The notes beneath the pieces were generated by a model, which was not told where the DNA came from, did no database searches, and was given only the letters and a program-made list of their open reading frames with translations. A program made the position numbers and the translations under genes. A DNA stretch of 64,000 nucleotides from Nisaea sediminum (GTDB taxonomy: Bacteria > Pseudomonadota > Alphaproteobacteria > Thalassobaculales > Thalassobaculaceae): the NCBI RefSeq assembly GCF_014904705.1, contig NZ_JACZCQ010000003.1, positions 186,001-250,000 on the forward strand. The letters run 5' to 3'. Shown here one piece after another: positions 8,123 through 15,830 of the stretch; position 1 is the stretch's first letter, and every line of letters begins with the position of its first letter.

Positions 8123-9364
8123 ATGACTGATCACAAGACGGCCGACTATCCGCTTCCGGTGACCGGCCTGAGACCGAAACGGACCGACATGCTGATGCCG
8201 TGGACCCGGGCCCTGCTCATCATGCTGAGAGCAGTGCGGATCGGCACGCTGACCGTGCATGCACCCAACGGCGAGAGCTATCGCTTCGAGGGCAGCGATA
8301 GTGGGCCACGTGCGGAAGTCAGGCTTTCCTCCGACGATGTGAGCCGCAAACTCCTGCTCGGCGGCGACGTCCGCTTCGGCGAGGCCTACATGGAGGGCGG
8401 CTGGGATACCCCTGATCTCCCCGCCCTGATCGAATTCGGCGCGCAGAACCAGCGCGCGCTGTCCCGTGCCATCGACGGCACCCGCATCGGACGTATCTTC
8501 AAATCGCTGCAGCATTTCGCGAACCGCAACACGAAGCGCGGCAGCCGGCGCAACATCGCGCACCATTACGACATCGGAAACGCCTTCTACGGCAAATGGC
8601 TCGATCCGAGCATGACCTATTCCGCAGCGGTGTTCGAGCCGGGCGAGGACGAGCTGGAACCGGCGCAACGGCGCAAGTACCGGCGGATCGCGAACATGCT
8701 GCGCCTCGAACCCGGCCAGACCGTGCTGGAGATCGGTTGCGGCTGGGGTGGTTTCGCCTCGGTCGCGGCGCGGGAATACGGCGCGCGGGTCGTCGGCCTC
8801 ACGCTTTCCGAGGAACAGCACGACTACGCCATCGAACGGGCAAAACGCGAGGGCATCGCGGACAAGGTCTCGATCCAGCTTTGCGACTACCGCGACGTGG
8901 ACGGACGTTTCGACCATATCGCCTCGATCGAGATGTTCGAGGCGGTCGGAGAGAAATACTGGCCGACCTTCTTCGATCAGGTCCGGGCGCGTCTGACCGA
9001 TACCGGTCACGCCGCGATGCAGATCATCACCATCGACGACGAGGGCTTCGAGACCTATCGGCGAAACCCGGACTTCATCCAGAAATACATCTTCCCCGGC
9101 GGCATGCTGCCGTCGGTCGGCAAACTGACCGAGCATTTCCATGCCTCGGGACTTGAATGCTTCGCCAATGACGGCTTCGGCAGCCACTACGCACGCACTC
9201 TCGCAATATGGCGGGAGCGCTTCCACGCGCGGTGGCACGAGATCGCCCCGCTCGGCTTCGACGAACGCTTCCGGCGGATGTGGGACTATTACCTCTGCTA
9301 CTGCGAGGGCGGCTTCCGTGCCGGACATATCGATGTCCGGCAGATCGCGCTGAAGCACGCGTGA
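8123..9364 (+). CDS. Cyclopropane-fatty-acyl-phospholipid synthase family methyltransferase
   Basis: SAM-dependent methyltransferase acting on unsaturated acyl chains of membrane phospholipids. Visible are the substrate-domain signature HHYDIGNAFYGKWLD, SAM motif I LEIGCGWGGFA, the SIEMFEAVG segment with catalytic-site residues, and the C-terminal YCEGGFRAGHIDV. 413 residues is the normal length. It may be a true cyclopropane synthase (cfa) or a related methylase of the furan-fatty-acid pathway; sequence alone cannot decide, but the COG2907/DUF1365 neighbours favour a specialised stress-induced lipid modification. ATG 8123 has GGGGCGAG upstream; ATG 8108 is an alternative. Confidence 0.88.
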   Translation: MTDHKTADYPLPVTGLRPKRTDMLMPWTRALLIMLRAVRIGTLTVHAPNGESYRFEGSDSGPRAEVRLSSDDVSRKLLLGGDVRFGEAYMEGGWDTPDLPALIEFGAQNQRALSRAIDGTRIGRIFKSLQHFANRNTKRGSRRNIAHHYDIGNAFYGKWLDPSMTYSAAVFEPGEDELEPAQRRKYRRIANMLRLEPGQTVLEIGCGWGGFASVAAREYGARVVGLTLSEEQHDYAIERAKREGIADKVSIQLCDYRDVDGRFDHIASIEMFEAVGEKYWPTFFDQVRARLTDTGHAAMQIITIDDEGFETYRRNPDFIQKYIFPGGMLPSVGKLTEHFHASGLECFANDGFGSHYARTLAIWRERFHARWHEIAPLGFDERFRRMWDYYLCYCEGGFRAGHIDVRQIALKHA

Positions 9365-9368
9365 GGGC

Positions 9369-10736
9369 ATGACGGCAGAAACCGCCGCTTTGCCCTTCTC
9401 GCGGCTAAAGCTCCTCGCCTACGGGTTTCCTGGGCTGCCCCTTGCCGCGCTCGGCGTCCCGCTCTTCATTTTCCTGCCGTCTTTCTACGCGCAGGACCGG
9501 GGTCTCAGCCTCGCTGCGGTCGGGCTCGTCCTGCTCGCGGCCAGGCTCTGGGATGCGGTCACGGATCCGGTCATCGGTTTGCTGAGCGACAGGATCGCGA
9601 CCCGGTTCGGGCGGCGCAAACCCTGGCTTCTCGCCGGCACTCCGCTCACCTGCCTTGCCGTCTACATGCTCTTCGTTCCGCCGGAAGGCGCCGGCGCGCT
9701 TCATCTCTTCGCCTGGAGCGCGGCACTCTATCTCGGCTGGACCATGGTACAGCTGCCCTACACGACCTGGGGCGCCGAGCTTTCCGGCGACTATCACGAG
9801 CGTTCCCGCATCACCGCCTTCCGCGAAACAATGGTGGTGTTTGGAACCTTGCTCGCATCGGCCATGCCGGCTGCGATCGCGGCCGCCGGCGGCGAAAACA
9901 GTCTGGATGAGGTTCTCACGGCGCTCGCTATTTTCCTGATCCTCGCCTTGCCGCTCTCGGTCATGCTTGCGGCAGGACTGGTCGCGGAAACGCCTCGCCC
10001 GACGCCTGTACGGAAGATGGGGGATCGCTGGCGCGCCGGTGCGGCCCTGCTCGTCCGCAACAAGCCCTTTCTGCGCCTAATCCTCGCCTATCTGCTGAAC
10101 GGGCTGGCCAACGGACTGGCGGCGACCCTGTTCGTGCTGTTCGTCCAGAAGGGTCTCGCGTTGCCGGATGCCGTCGACACCCTGCTACTGACCTATTTCC
10201 TGCTCGGCATCGCGGGCGTCCCGCTCTGGCTGTTCGTCAGCCATAGGCTCGGAAAGCACCGCACATGGATCCTCGCCATGCTCCTGAACAGTGCGATCTT
10301 CGCCACCGTGCCCCTGCTCGGACCCGGCGACTATTTCGGCTTTCTCGCCATCTGCATCGGCACCGGCCTCTGCCTCGGCGCCGACCTCGTTCTGCCGCCC
10401 TCGATGCAGGCCGACGTGGTCGATGTCGATACCGCCGAGGGCGGCGGTGCGCGCACCGGGCTGTATTTCGCGCTCTGGGGCATGGCGACAAAACTCGCGC
10501 TGGCGCTCGCTGTCGGCATCGCCTTTCCGGTGCTGGAGCTGGCCGGTTTCGATGCCACGGGCGCGAACGATGCCGGCGCACTTCTGACGCTCTCCCTGCT
10601 CTATGGCGCCGCGCCGGTGGTCCTGAAGCTCGCCGCCATCGCGATCATGCGCGGCTTTCCGGTCACCGCCGAAAAACAAGCCGAGCTGCGCCGGAAAATC
10701 GACCTGAAATTCGCAGAAACCAGACCCGGGAGCTGA
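9369..10736 (+). CDS. MFS transporter of the GPH/MelB type (COG2211)
   Basis: Twelve-helix major facilitator of 455 residues. The segment DAVTDPVIGLLSDR followed by RFGRRKPWLLAG is the signature of the glycoside-pentoside-hexuronide:cation symporter group. A MelB-like MFS is a regular member of this lipid/photolyase operon, as also reported for the Rhodobacter RpoE regulon, so its substrate may be a lipid or lipid-derived molecule and not a sugar; that is inference. It starts 4 bp after the methyltransferase stop and is followed 3 bp later by the DUF3833 gene. Confidence 0.85.
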   Translation: MTAETAALPFSRLKLLAYGFPGLPLAALGVPLFIFLPSFYAQDRGLSLAAVGLVLLAARLWDAVTDPVIGLLSDRIATRFGRRKPWLLAGTPLTCLAVYMLFVPPEGAGALHLFAWSAALYLGWTMVQLPYTTWGAELSGDYHERSRITAFRETMVVFGTLLASAMPAAIAAAGGENSLDEVLTALAIFLILALPLSVMLAAGLVAETPRPTPVRKMGDRWRAGAALLVRNKPFLRLILAYLLNGLANGLAATLFVLFVQKGLALPDAVDTLLLTYFLLGIAGVPLWLFVSHRLGKHRTWILAMLLNSAIFATVPLLGPGDYFGFLAICIGTGLCLGADLVLPPSMQADVVDVDTAEGGGARTGLYFALWGMATKLALALAVGIAFPVLELAGFDATGANDAGALLTLSLLYGAAPVVLKLAAIAIMRGFPVTAEKQAELRRKIDLKFAETRPGS

Positions 10737-10739
10737 TCC

Positions 10740-11312
10740 ATGACCCGCCGTCTTCCGTACATTCTAGTGGTTCTCCTGACCCTCGGAGCCTGCTCGAACA
10801 TGCAGATCGAAGATTTCGCCGGAACCGGACCGGAACTGAAACCCGAAGAGTATTTCGCGGGCCAGACCAAGGCCTGGGGAATCTTCGAGGACCGGTTCGG
10901 CAACCTGAAACGGGAGTTCCTCGTCGACATCAAGGGCGACTGGGACGGGACCACGCTGACGCTAACCGAGGATTTCGACTATAGCGACGGCGAAAAGGAG
11001 CAGCGTATCTGGCACATCACGAAGTCCGGAGACGGGCTCTATGAAGGCCGCGCCGACGACGTGGTCGGTGTCGCCAAAGGCGTTGCCAGAGGCAAAGCCC
11101 TCAACTGGTCCTACGATCTGATGCTCAAGGTCGGGGACAACACGATCAAGGTGCGGTTCGACGACTGGATGTTCCTGCAGCCCGGCGGGGTAATGATCAA
11201 CAAGGCCGAAGTCTCGAAATTCGGCATCACCATCGGCACCGTCACCCTGTTCTTCGCCAAGGATGCGGTCAATCGCACGGGATCATTCGGCGGGCGTAAA
11301 TCGGCGGCCTAG
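10740..11312 (+). CDS. DUF3833 family lipoprotein
   Basis: Predicted lipoprotein of 190 residues. The N-terminal signal peptide ends in a lipobox (LTLGAC; Cys19), so the mature protein should be lipid-anchored, probably in the outer membrane. The body matches DUF3833: YFAGQTKAWGIFEDRFG, then a beta-rich barrel-like part with GDWDGTTLTL and DDWMFLQPGGVMIN. This family recurs with COG2907, DUF1365 and CFA-like genes. It is the last gene of the plus-strand operon, and its 3' end overlaps the end of the convergent NTF2-like gene by 30 bp. Confidence 0.85.
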   Translation: MTRRLPYILVVLLTLGACSNMQIEDFAGTGPELKPEEYFAGQTKAWGIFEDRFGNLKREFLVDIKGDWDGTTLTLTEDFDYSDGEKEQRIWHITKSGDGLYEGRADDVVGVAKGVARGKALNWSYDLMLKVGDNTIKVRFDDWMFLQPGGVMINKAEVSKFGITIGTVTLFFAKDAVNRTGSFGGRKSAA

Positions 11313-11723
11313 CCAGCGGAGCACCGGTCCCAGGACGGGCATGAGCCCGAATACCTGCGAGGCGGCGTCCCAGTGGTCGATGTGGCTGGAGACGAGGCCG
11401 TCGTCGTCGAACGTCACCTCGCTCAGGCCGATGATCTCGATCTCACGGTCCCCGGCCGCTTTCACCCGTCCGGTCATGCGCCATTTGAGATAGCAGGCCG
11501 TTTCCCCGGCGACCTGATCCAGCACTTCGAAAGCCGGATCCTCCATCGCCTCGAACATGTGCTCAAAAATCGCAACGACCTTTGCGCGCCCGCTGACGTC
11601 GCTGAACGGGTCCTTGAAACGGACGTTCTCTGCAAGCAACGCGGCGAGCGCCCCAAGGCTCTGTTCCGTCAGCGTCTCGTAGCAACGCGCATAGGCCGCC
11701 AGCCGATCCTCTGTGCTTCTCAC
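11283..11723 (-). CDS. Nuclear transport factor 2 (SnoaL-like) family protein
   Basis: Small alpha+beta barrel protein of 146 residues in the NTF2/SnoaL superfamily: N-terminal helix RLAAYARCYETLT, then LLAENVRFKDPFSDVSGRAKV, and a beta sheet ending with SSHIDHWDAASQVF. Members bind hydrophobic ligands or act as isomerases or hydrolases. It overlaps the SDR gene by 4 nt (ATGA) and is the last gene of the minus-strand operon headed by the second ECF-type promoter. Companion NTF2/SDR genes are common in the COG2907/CFA clusters of other proteobacteria. Its substrate is unknown. Confidence 0.82.
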   Translation of the reverse strand: MRSTEDRLAAYARCYETLTEQSLGALAALLAENVRFKDPFSDVSGRAKVVAIFEHMFEAMEDPAFEVLDQVAGETACYLKWRMTGRVKAAGDREIEIIGLSEVTFDDDGLVSSHIDHWDAASQVFGLMPVLGPVLRWLGRRFTPAE

Positions 11724-12469
11724 TTCCCCGTACCCCGCTTCACCAGCCTGAAATAAAGACCGTATGGCAGCGCGTTCAACAGCTTGAGAATAATCGCGAA
11801 ACGGCGCGGAAAGGTGATCTCGAAGCGGTCCGACTGCAGGCCCTTGTAAAACGCCTCGGCGGCGTCCTCCGGCTCCATCAGGAACGGCATTGGAAACGGG
11901 TTTTTATCCGTCAGCGGCGTGCGGACGAAGCCGGGACAAACGAGCTGCGTCTTCACGCCATAGCGGTCGAGATCGAATTTCAGCGCCGCCGCCATGTTGT
12001 TGAGCGCGGCTTTGGTGGCTCCGTAAGCAGCCGCCGTCGGCAGCCCGCCATAGCCCGCGACGGAGGACACAATGGCGATGTGACCCTTGCGAGCAGAGAT
12101 GAAGCCGGGCACCACCGCCGCAAGACAGTTCACCACCCCCATCAGGTTGACCTCGACCAGGGTGCGGAAAGGCCTCGTGTCGAAACCCTCGATCTCGACC
12201 GGCATATGCGTTCCCGCCGCCAGGACGGCCATCTCAAGAGCCCCTCTCTCTTCCCTGATGCGCGCTACGGTCTCCGCCGCTGCGGCCTCGTCCGTCACGT
12301 CAAGCGGATAACCGAAGAAACGTCCCGGGTACTGATTTTCAAGTTCCGCCAGCGCCTCTGCGGACCGCGCCGAACCGGCGACGGTCCAGCCGTCGCGCAT
12401 CATCCGCTCGGCAAGCGCCAGACCGATCCCGGAACTGGCGCCGGTTATCCAGACACAGCCCGCGCTCAT
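11720..12469 (-). CDS. Short-chain dehydrogenase/reductase (SDR)
   Basis: Classical SDR oxidoreductase of 249 residues. The cofactor motif TGASSGIG is at the N-terminus, NNMAAALKF and the catalytic YGATK (Y-x-x-x-K) follow a SSVAGYGGLP serine segment, and VCPGFVRTPLTDK is the usual post-catalytic segment. Arg at the end of the second beta strand (SARSAEAL) suggests NADP(H). Overlaps of 4 nt on both sides place it inside a three-gene operon. An SDR is a standing member of the RpoE-linked lipid cluster in Rhodobacter, so a lipid aldehyde or ketone substrate is plausible but unproven. Confidence 0.88.
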   Translation of the reverse strand: MSAGCVWITGASSGIGLALAERMMRDGWTVAGSARSAEALAELENQYPGRFFGYPLDVTDEAAAAETVARIREERGALEMAVLAAGTHMPVEIEGFDTRPFRTLVEVNLMGVVNCLAAVVPGFISARKGHIAIVSSVAGYGGLPTAAAYGATKAALNNMAAALKFDLDRYGVKTQLVCPGFVRTPLTDKNPFPMPFLMEPEDAAEAFYKGLQSDRFEITFPRRFAIILKLLNALPYGLYFRLVKRGTGK

Positions 12470-13242
12470 TCGAGGTCCTCGAGCACGACCCGGACGGTCT
12501 CGGAACCGGCGTTCTTCACCGCGTCCAGCTCGATAAAGCGATCCCGGTCCCCCGTGCGCGGCGCGACGCGGACATATTCGAATGCGGCACCGTCATGCAC
12601 GAAGGTCATTTTCACCCACTCGCCGTTCCGGCCGTACCAGATGTCGAGGTCCAGCTCGCCGCGCATCTGGTAATGCAGGGCTTCGATTTCCCTGCCTTCC
12701 GCAAGGATGGTCTCCTCTCCGACCTCGGTCATGGTGATGTTGCGCAACCGCCCATATTGCAGATCAATCAGCTTGGTCGCGTCCGTCAGGGCGAAATTCC
12801 AGTAAGTGGACGGAACCGACTCGTCGGGTGGAGCCACGTGCTCACCCTCGCGTCCGGAAAAGCGAAACCCATCCCGGTCAGACCTGCCGTCGACGATAAA
12901 GACCTCACCGTCGTCATTGACCACCCCGCGGGCGCGCACGAGCTTGGTGCCGTCCCACTCGTCCTGCGCTCGGAGAGCGTAGTAGTAGAGTGTAAACGGT
13001 CCTATTCGAAAATCGAATAATGTCTGTGTATCAACAAGATATTTTCCATTTTTAATGTCGAATCTCAACATGACGATACCAAGCGGATCGCCCTCGCGAT
13101 AGACTTTGAACTTGATCAGCCCGTCCTCCGCCCAGCCCTTCGGAACGAGACTGGACGCCGTGACGGCGTTCGGCAGCAGGAGGCCCGCAAGGAGCAGCGC
13201 CGGTGCGATCAACGCCAGGAAGCGGGCGCAAAACGGTTTCAT
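12466..13242 (-). CDS. DUF6134 family secreted protein
   Basis: Exported protein of 258 residues. ATG 13242 is chosen: GGGA lies 8 nt upstream and the protein then opens with a signal peptide (MKPFCARF, a Leu/Ala-rich core, cleavage near VTA-SS). The mature part is beta-rich, with FKVYREGDPLGIVMLRF and YYALRAQDEWDG, matching DUF6134, a family of periplasmic beta-barrel-like proteins of unknown function. It heads the minus-strand operon and is preceded by an ECF-type promoter. Periplasmic lipid binding would fit the operon but is inference. Confidence 0.75.
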   Translation of the reverse strand: MKPFCARFLALIAPALLLAGLLLPNAVTASSLVPKGWAEDGLIKFKVYREGDPLGIVMLRFDIKNGKYLVDTQTLFDFRIGPFTLYYYALRAQDEWDGTKLVRARGVVNDDGEVFIVDGRSDRDGFRFSGREGEHVAPPDESVPSTYWNFALTDATKLIDLQYGRLRNITMTEVGEETILAEGREIEALHYQMRGELDLDIWYGRNGEWVKMTFVHDGAAFEYVRVAPRTGDRDRFIELDAVKNAGSETVRVVLEDLE

Positions 13243-13298
13243 GTCTCTATCCCAGCATGCGGAGGCCGGATGGGGTTGCATCCGAACCAGCCTTTCCT

Positions 13299-13328
13299 GC
13301 GTTACGGCGCCAGCAGGGAACCGGATCA
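13299..13328 (-). promoter_or_regulatory. ECF (RpoE/ChrR, ECF11-like) promoter of the DUF6134-SDR-NTF2 operon
   Basis: Read on the minus strand: TGATCC (13328-13323), an 18-nt spacer, then TAACGC (13304-13299) preceded by CCG. Spacing and the CCGTA core are the same as in the photolyase promoter at 4342-4371. Predicted transcription start is near 13292, about 50 bp before ATG 13242. Confidence 0.72.
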
Positions 13329-13337
13329 TCCCGATCC

Positions 13338-13375
13338 TTGGATCGTGATTATGAAACATTATACTATTGGACCAG
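13338..13375 (+). promoter_or_regulatory. Sigma-70 promoter of zur with overlapping candidate Zur box
   Basis: TTGGAT (13338-13343), 16-nt spacer, TATACT (13360-13365); transcription would start near 13372, 35 bp before the GTG of zur. The AT-rich stretch 13353-13375 partly resembles a Zur box half-site (TATAATGTTTC on the minus strand against the TATAACATTTC type) and covers the -10, which would allow zinc-dependent autorepression. The match is imperfect in the other half-site. Confidence 0.4.
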
Positions 13376-13406
13376 AGACACTTCGACTGCGACGGATGCC
13401 ACACAG

Positions 13407-13919
13407 GTGCACAAGCCCGACCAAAGCTTTCCGAGCCCGGACCACGATCACGGCCAATGCCTCGACGACGCACTAAGCGCGGCCGAGCGGCTTTGCGCCG
13501 AACGCGGGGCCCGCATCACGCCGGCCCGCCGCCGCGTCCTTGAACTGGTCTGGCAGCGCCATGCGCCCGTCGGCGCTTACGACATCTTGTCCGAAATGCA
13601 AAAGGATGCGGACCGGGACGGCAAGGCGAGTGCGAAGATCGCCCCTCCGACCGTCTACCGGGCGCTCGAGTTCCTGATGGAACAGGGCCTGGTGCACAAG
13701 GTCGAGTCGCAGAACGCCTATATCGGCTGCAGCCACCCGGAGGCAGGACACGATTGCGGTTTCCTGATCTGCCGGGAATGCGGCGCCGCTCTCGAGGTCG
13801 AGGACGCGGAATTGAGCACTCTCCTCGCTTCGCTGGCCCGCCGGCACGGTTTCAAGGCGGAGGAAAGCACGGTCGAGATCAAAGGCCTCTGCCCTTCCTG
13901 CAAGTCGGCTGCGGCCTGA
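13407..13919 (+). CDS. zur: Zinc uptake regulator Zur (Fur family)
   Basis: Zinc-sensing repressor of the Fur family, 170 residues. A winged-helix DNA-binding domain comes first (TPARRRVLELVW, PTVYRALEFLMEQGLVHKVE), followed by a dimerisation domain with two CxxC zinc sites (CRECGAA and CPSC near the C-terminus) and the sensory segment SHPEAGHDCGFLIC. The N-terminus carries DHDHGQC as in alphaproteobacterial Zur. GTG 13407 is chosen because the homologous region begins just after it; the frame is open far upstream without a good RBS. znuC starts 4 bp after the stop, so the two are co-transcribed. Confidence 0.9.
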   Translation: MHKPDQSFPSPDHDHGQCLDDALSAAERLCAERGARITPARRRVLELVWQRHAPVGAYDILSEMQKDADRDGKASAKIAPPTVYRALEFLMEQGLVHKVESQNAYIGCSHPEAGHDCGFLICRECGAALEVEDAELSTLLASLARRHGFKAEESTVEIKGLCPSCKSAAA

Positions 13920-13923
13920 CATC

Positions 13924-14706
13924 ATGCTGGACAGGACATCGCCGCTTCTCGACGTCGCAAATCTCAGCATCGATCATAACGGACGGGCGGTTCTGCAGGA
14001 CGTCACCTTCGCCCTCGGACGGGGCGAAATCATCAGCGTGATCGGCCCGAACGGCGGCGGCAAGACCACGCTGCTGCGCGCCATCCTCGGCCTCGTGCGC
14101 CCAGGCAGCGGCAGCGTCAAGCTCGCCGCCGGCACGAGCATCGGTTACGTGCCGCAGAAGCTCGCGATCGATGCGACGATGCCGCTCACCCCGCGCCGCT
14201 TCCTGACACTCGGCATGAGAGGCGTGCGCGGCCGTGTCGCCGAGGTCGCGGAACGGATCGGGATCACCCACCTGCTCGACCGTCAGCTCGCCGCCCTCTC
14301 CGGTGGCGAGACCCAGCGGGTGCTGCTCGCCCGCGCAATCCTGAAAAAACCGTCCCTCCTGGTGCTCGACGAGCCGACCCAAGGCATGGATGTCGCCGCA
14401 CAGTCAGAGCTGTTCAGGCTGATCGAGGCGATCCGCGAGGAAACCGGCGCCGCCATCATTCTGGTCTCACACGATCTGCATCTCGTGATGCGCGGCACCG
14501 ACCGGGTGCTCTGCCTGAACGGCCATATTTGCTGCACCGGCCATCCGGCCGAGGTCGAGCGCGATCCGAGTTTCCGCTCTCTCTTCGGACGCTTGGACGA
14601 AGCGGCCGTCGTGCCCTATCGTCACGACCACGACCACACGCACGACGGCGCCTGCGACCATACCCACGACCATGGACATGGTCACGGGCACCATCACCAC
14701 CACTAG
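13924..14706 (+). CDS. znuC: Zinc ABC transporter ATP-binding protein ZnuC
   Basis: ATPase component of the high-affinity zinc importer, 260 residues. Walker A GPNGGGKTT, Q-loop VPQKL, signature LSGGETQR, Walker B LLVLDEPT and H-loop SHDLH are all intact. The last 30 residues form a histidine-rich tail (many HDH and HGH repeats) that should bind or sense zinc. It is co-transcribed with zur. The membrane permease ZnuB and the binding protein ZnuA, normally adjacent, are not in this window, so ZnuC must pair with subunits encoded elsewhere or on a divergent locus. Confidence 0.92.
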   Translation: MLDRTSPLLDVANLSIDHNGRAVLQDVTFALGRGEIISVIGPNGGGKTTLLRAILGLVRPGSGSVKLAAGTSIGYVPQKLAIDATMPLTPRRFLTLGMRGVRGRVAEVAERIGITHLLDRQLAALSGGETQRVLLARAILKKPSLLVLDEPTQGMDVAAQSELFRLIEAIREETGAAIILVSHDLHLVMRGTDRVLCLNGHICCTGHPAEVERDPSFRSLFGRLDEAAVVPYRHDHDHTHDGACDHTHDHGHGHGHHHHH

Positions 14707-14732
14707 CCATAAACGCCAGAACGGGCGAGATC

Positions 14733-15830
14733 ATGACCGACACGACCAGCGAACCGGACCGTCTTCCGGTCTCCATCCTCACCGGCTTCCTCGGTAGCGG
14801 GAAAACCACCCTGCTCTCGAAACTGATGCGCCATCCGGAGATGGACCGCATCGCCGTCATCGTGAACGAGTTCGGCGAGGTCGGGCTCGACGACGCGCTG
14901 GTAATGGAGTCGAACGAGGACGTGGTGCTGCTCAACAGCGGCTGCCTCTGCTGCACCGTGCGCGGCGATCTGGTCGACACGCTGAAGCGGCTGTTCAAGG
15001 ATCGTGCGAAAGGCCTCATCCCGGACTTCGACCGCATCGTGGTCGAGACCACCGGCCTCGCCGATCCGGCGCCGATCCTGCACACGATGATGGCCGATCC
15101 TTTCCTGGTTACGCGGTTCCGCCTCGACGGCGTGATCACGGTTGTCGACGCACACCATGCGATGGAGCAATTCGACAAACAGTTCGAGAGCGTGAAGCAG
15201 GCCGCCGTCGCCGACCGCATCGTGCTAACCAAGACAGACGTCACCGACGCAGAGCAGGTTGCCAAGGTCGAAGCACGCCTCGCCGAGCTCAATCCGGCGG
15301 CTCCGGTTATCAGGGCCGTGCAGGGCGACGTGCCCCCGTCCGTGCTCTTCAACGCCGGACTCTACAATCCGAAGACCAAGAGCACAGACGTCTCCCAGTG
15401 GCTCCGCGAGGAGGCCTACAGGGCGACCGAAGGCCATGTGCATCATCACGACCATCATCATGACCACGGGCACGATCATGACCATGGGCACCGTCATCAC
15501 GATGTCAGCCGGCACGACGATCACATCCACTCCTTCGTGCTCTATTTCGACGAGCCGCTGGAATGGAACCGGATCGCCGGCGCGCTCGACATGATGGCGC
15601 AGACCCACGGCGCCAACATCCTGCGCATCAAGGGCCTGCTGAACCTGAAGGAGCTCGAGGACGAGCCGGTCGTGGTTCATGCCGTCCAGCACATGTTCCA
15701 TCCTCCGGCCAAGATCGAGAAATGGCCGAACGAGGACCGCCGCTCCCGCCTCGTCTTCATCGTCCGCGACCTCGACAAGAAGACAATCGAGAGCGTGATG
15801 AACTCCTATCTCGCGCTCGAATTCGCATGA
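14733..15830 (+). CDS. COG0523 family GTPase (CobW/ZNG1-like zinc metallochaperone)
   Basis: G3E-family GTPase of 365 residues. GFLGSGKTTLL (P-loop), the metal-binding CLCC motif (SGCLCCTVRG), ETTGLADP (Walker B region) and LTKTDV (base specificity) are present, followed by a histidine-rich linker around residues 229-258 and a C-terminal CobW_C domain with HMFHPPAKIEKWP. Members deliver zinc or cobalt to client enzymes under metal limitation. Its place behind zur-znuC strongly suggests zinc allocation. ATG 14733 follows the znuC stop by 26 bp; the stop overlaps the next gene by 4 nt. Confidence 0.9.
   Translation: MTDTTSEPDRLPVSILTGFLGSGKTTLLSKLMRHPEMDRIAVIVNEFGEVGLDDALVMESNEDVVLLNSGCLCCTVRGDLVDTLKRLFKDRAKGLIPDFDRIVVETTGLADPAPILHTMMADPFLVTRFRLDGVITVVDAHHAMEQFDKQFESVKQAAVADRIVLTKTDVTDAEQVAKVEARLAELNPAAPVIRAVQGDVPPSVLFNAGLYNPKTKSTDVSQWLREEAYRATEGHVHHHDHHHDHGHDHDHGHRHHDVSRHDDHIHSFVLYFDEPLEWNRIAGALDMMAQTHGANILRIKGLLNLKELEDEPVVVHAVQHMFHPPAKIEKWPNEDRRSRLVFIVRDLDKKTIESVMNSYLALEFA

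Noticed and set aside
10734-10763. Third TGATCC-N18-TACATT match
   Set aside because: It lies at the end of the MFS gene and start of DUF3833, so transcription would begin inside the DUF3833 coding region. Position makes a real promoter unlikely.
14529-14732. Upstream in-frame extension of the COG0523 GTPase
   Set aside because: It overlaps znuC in another frame; ATG 14733 starts the conserved protein and follows the znuC stop.
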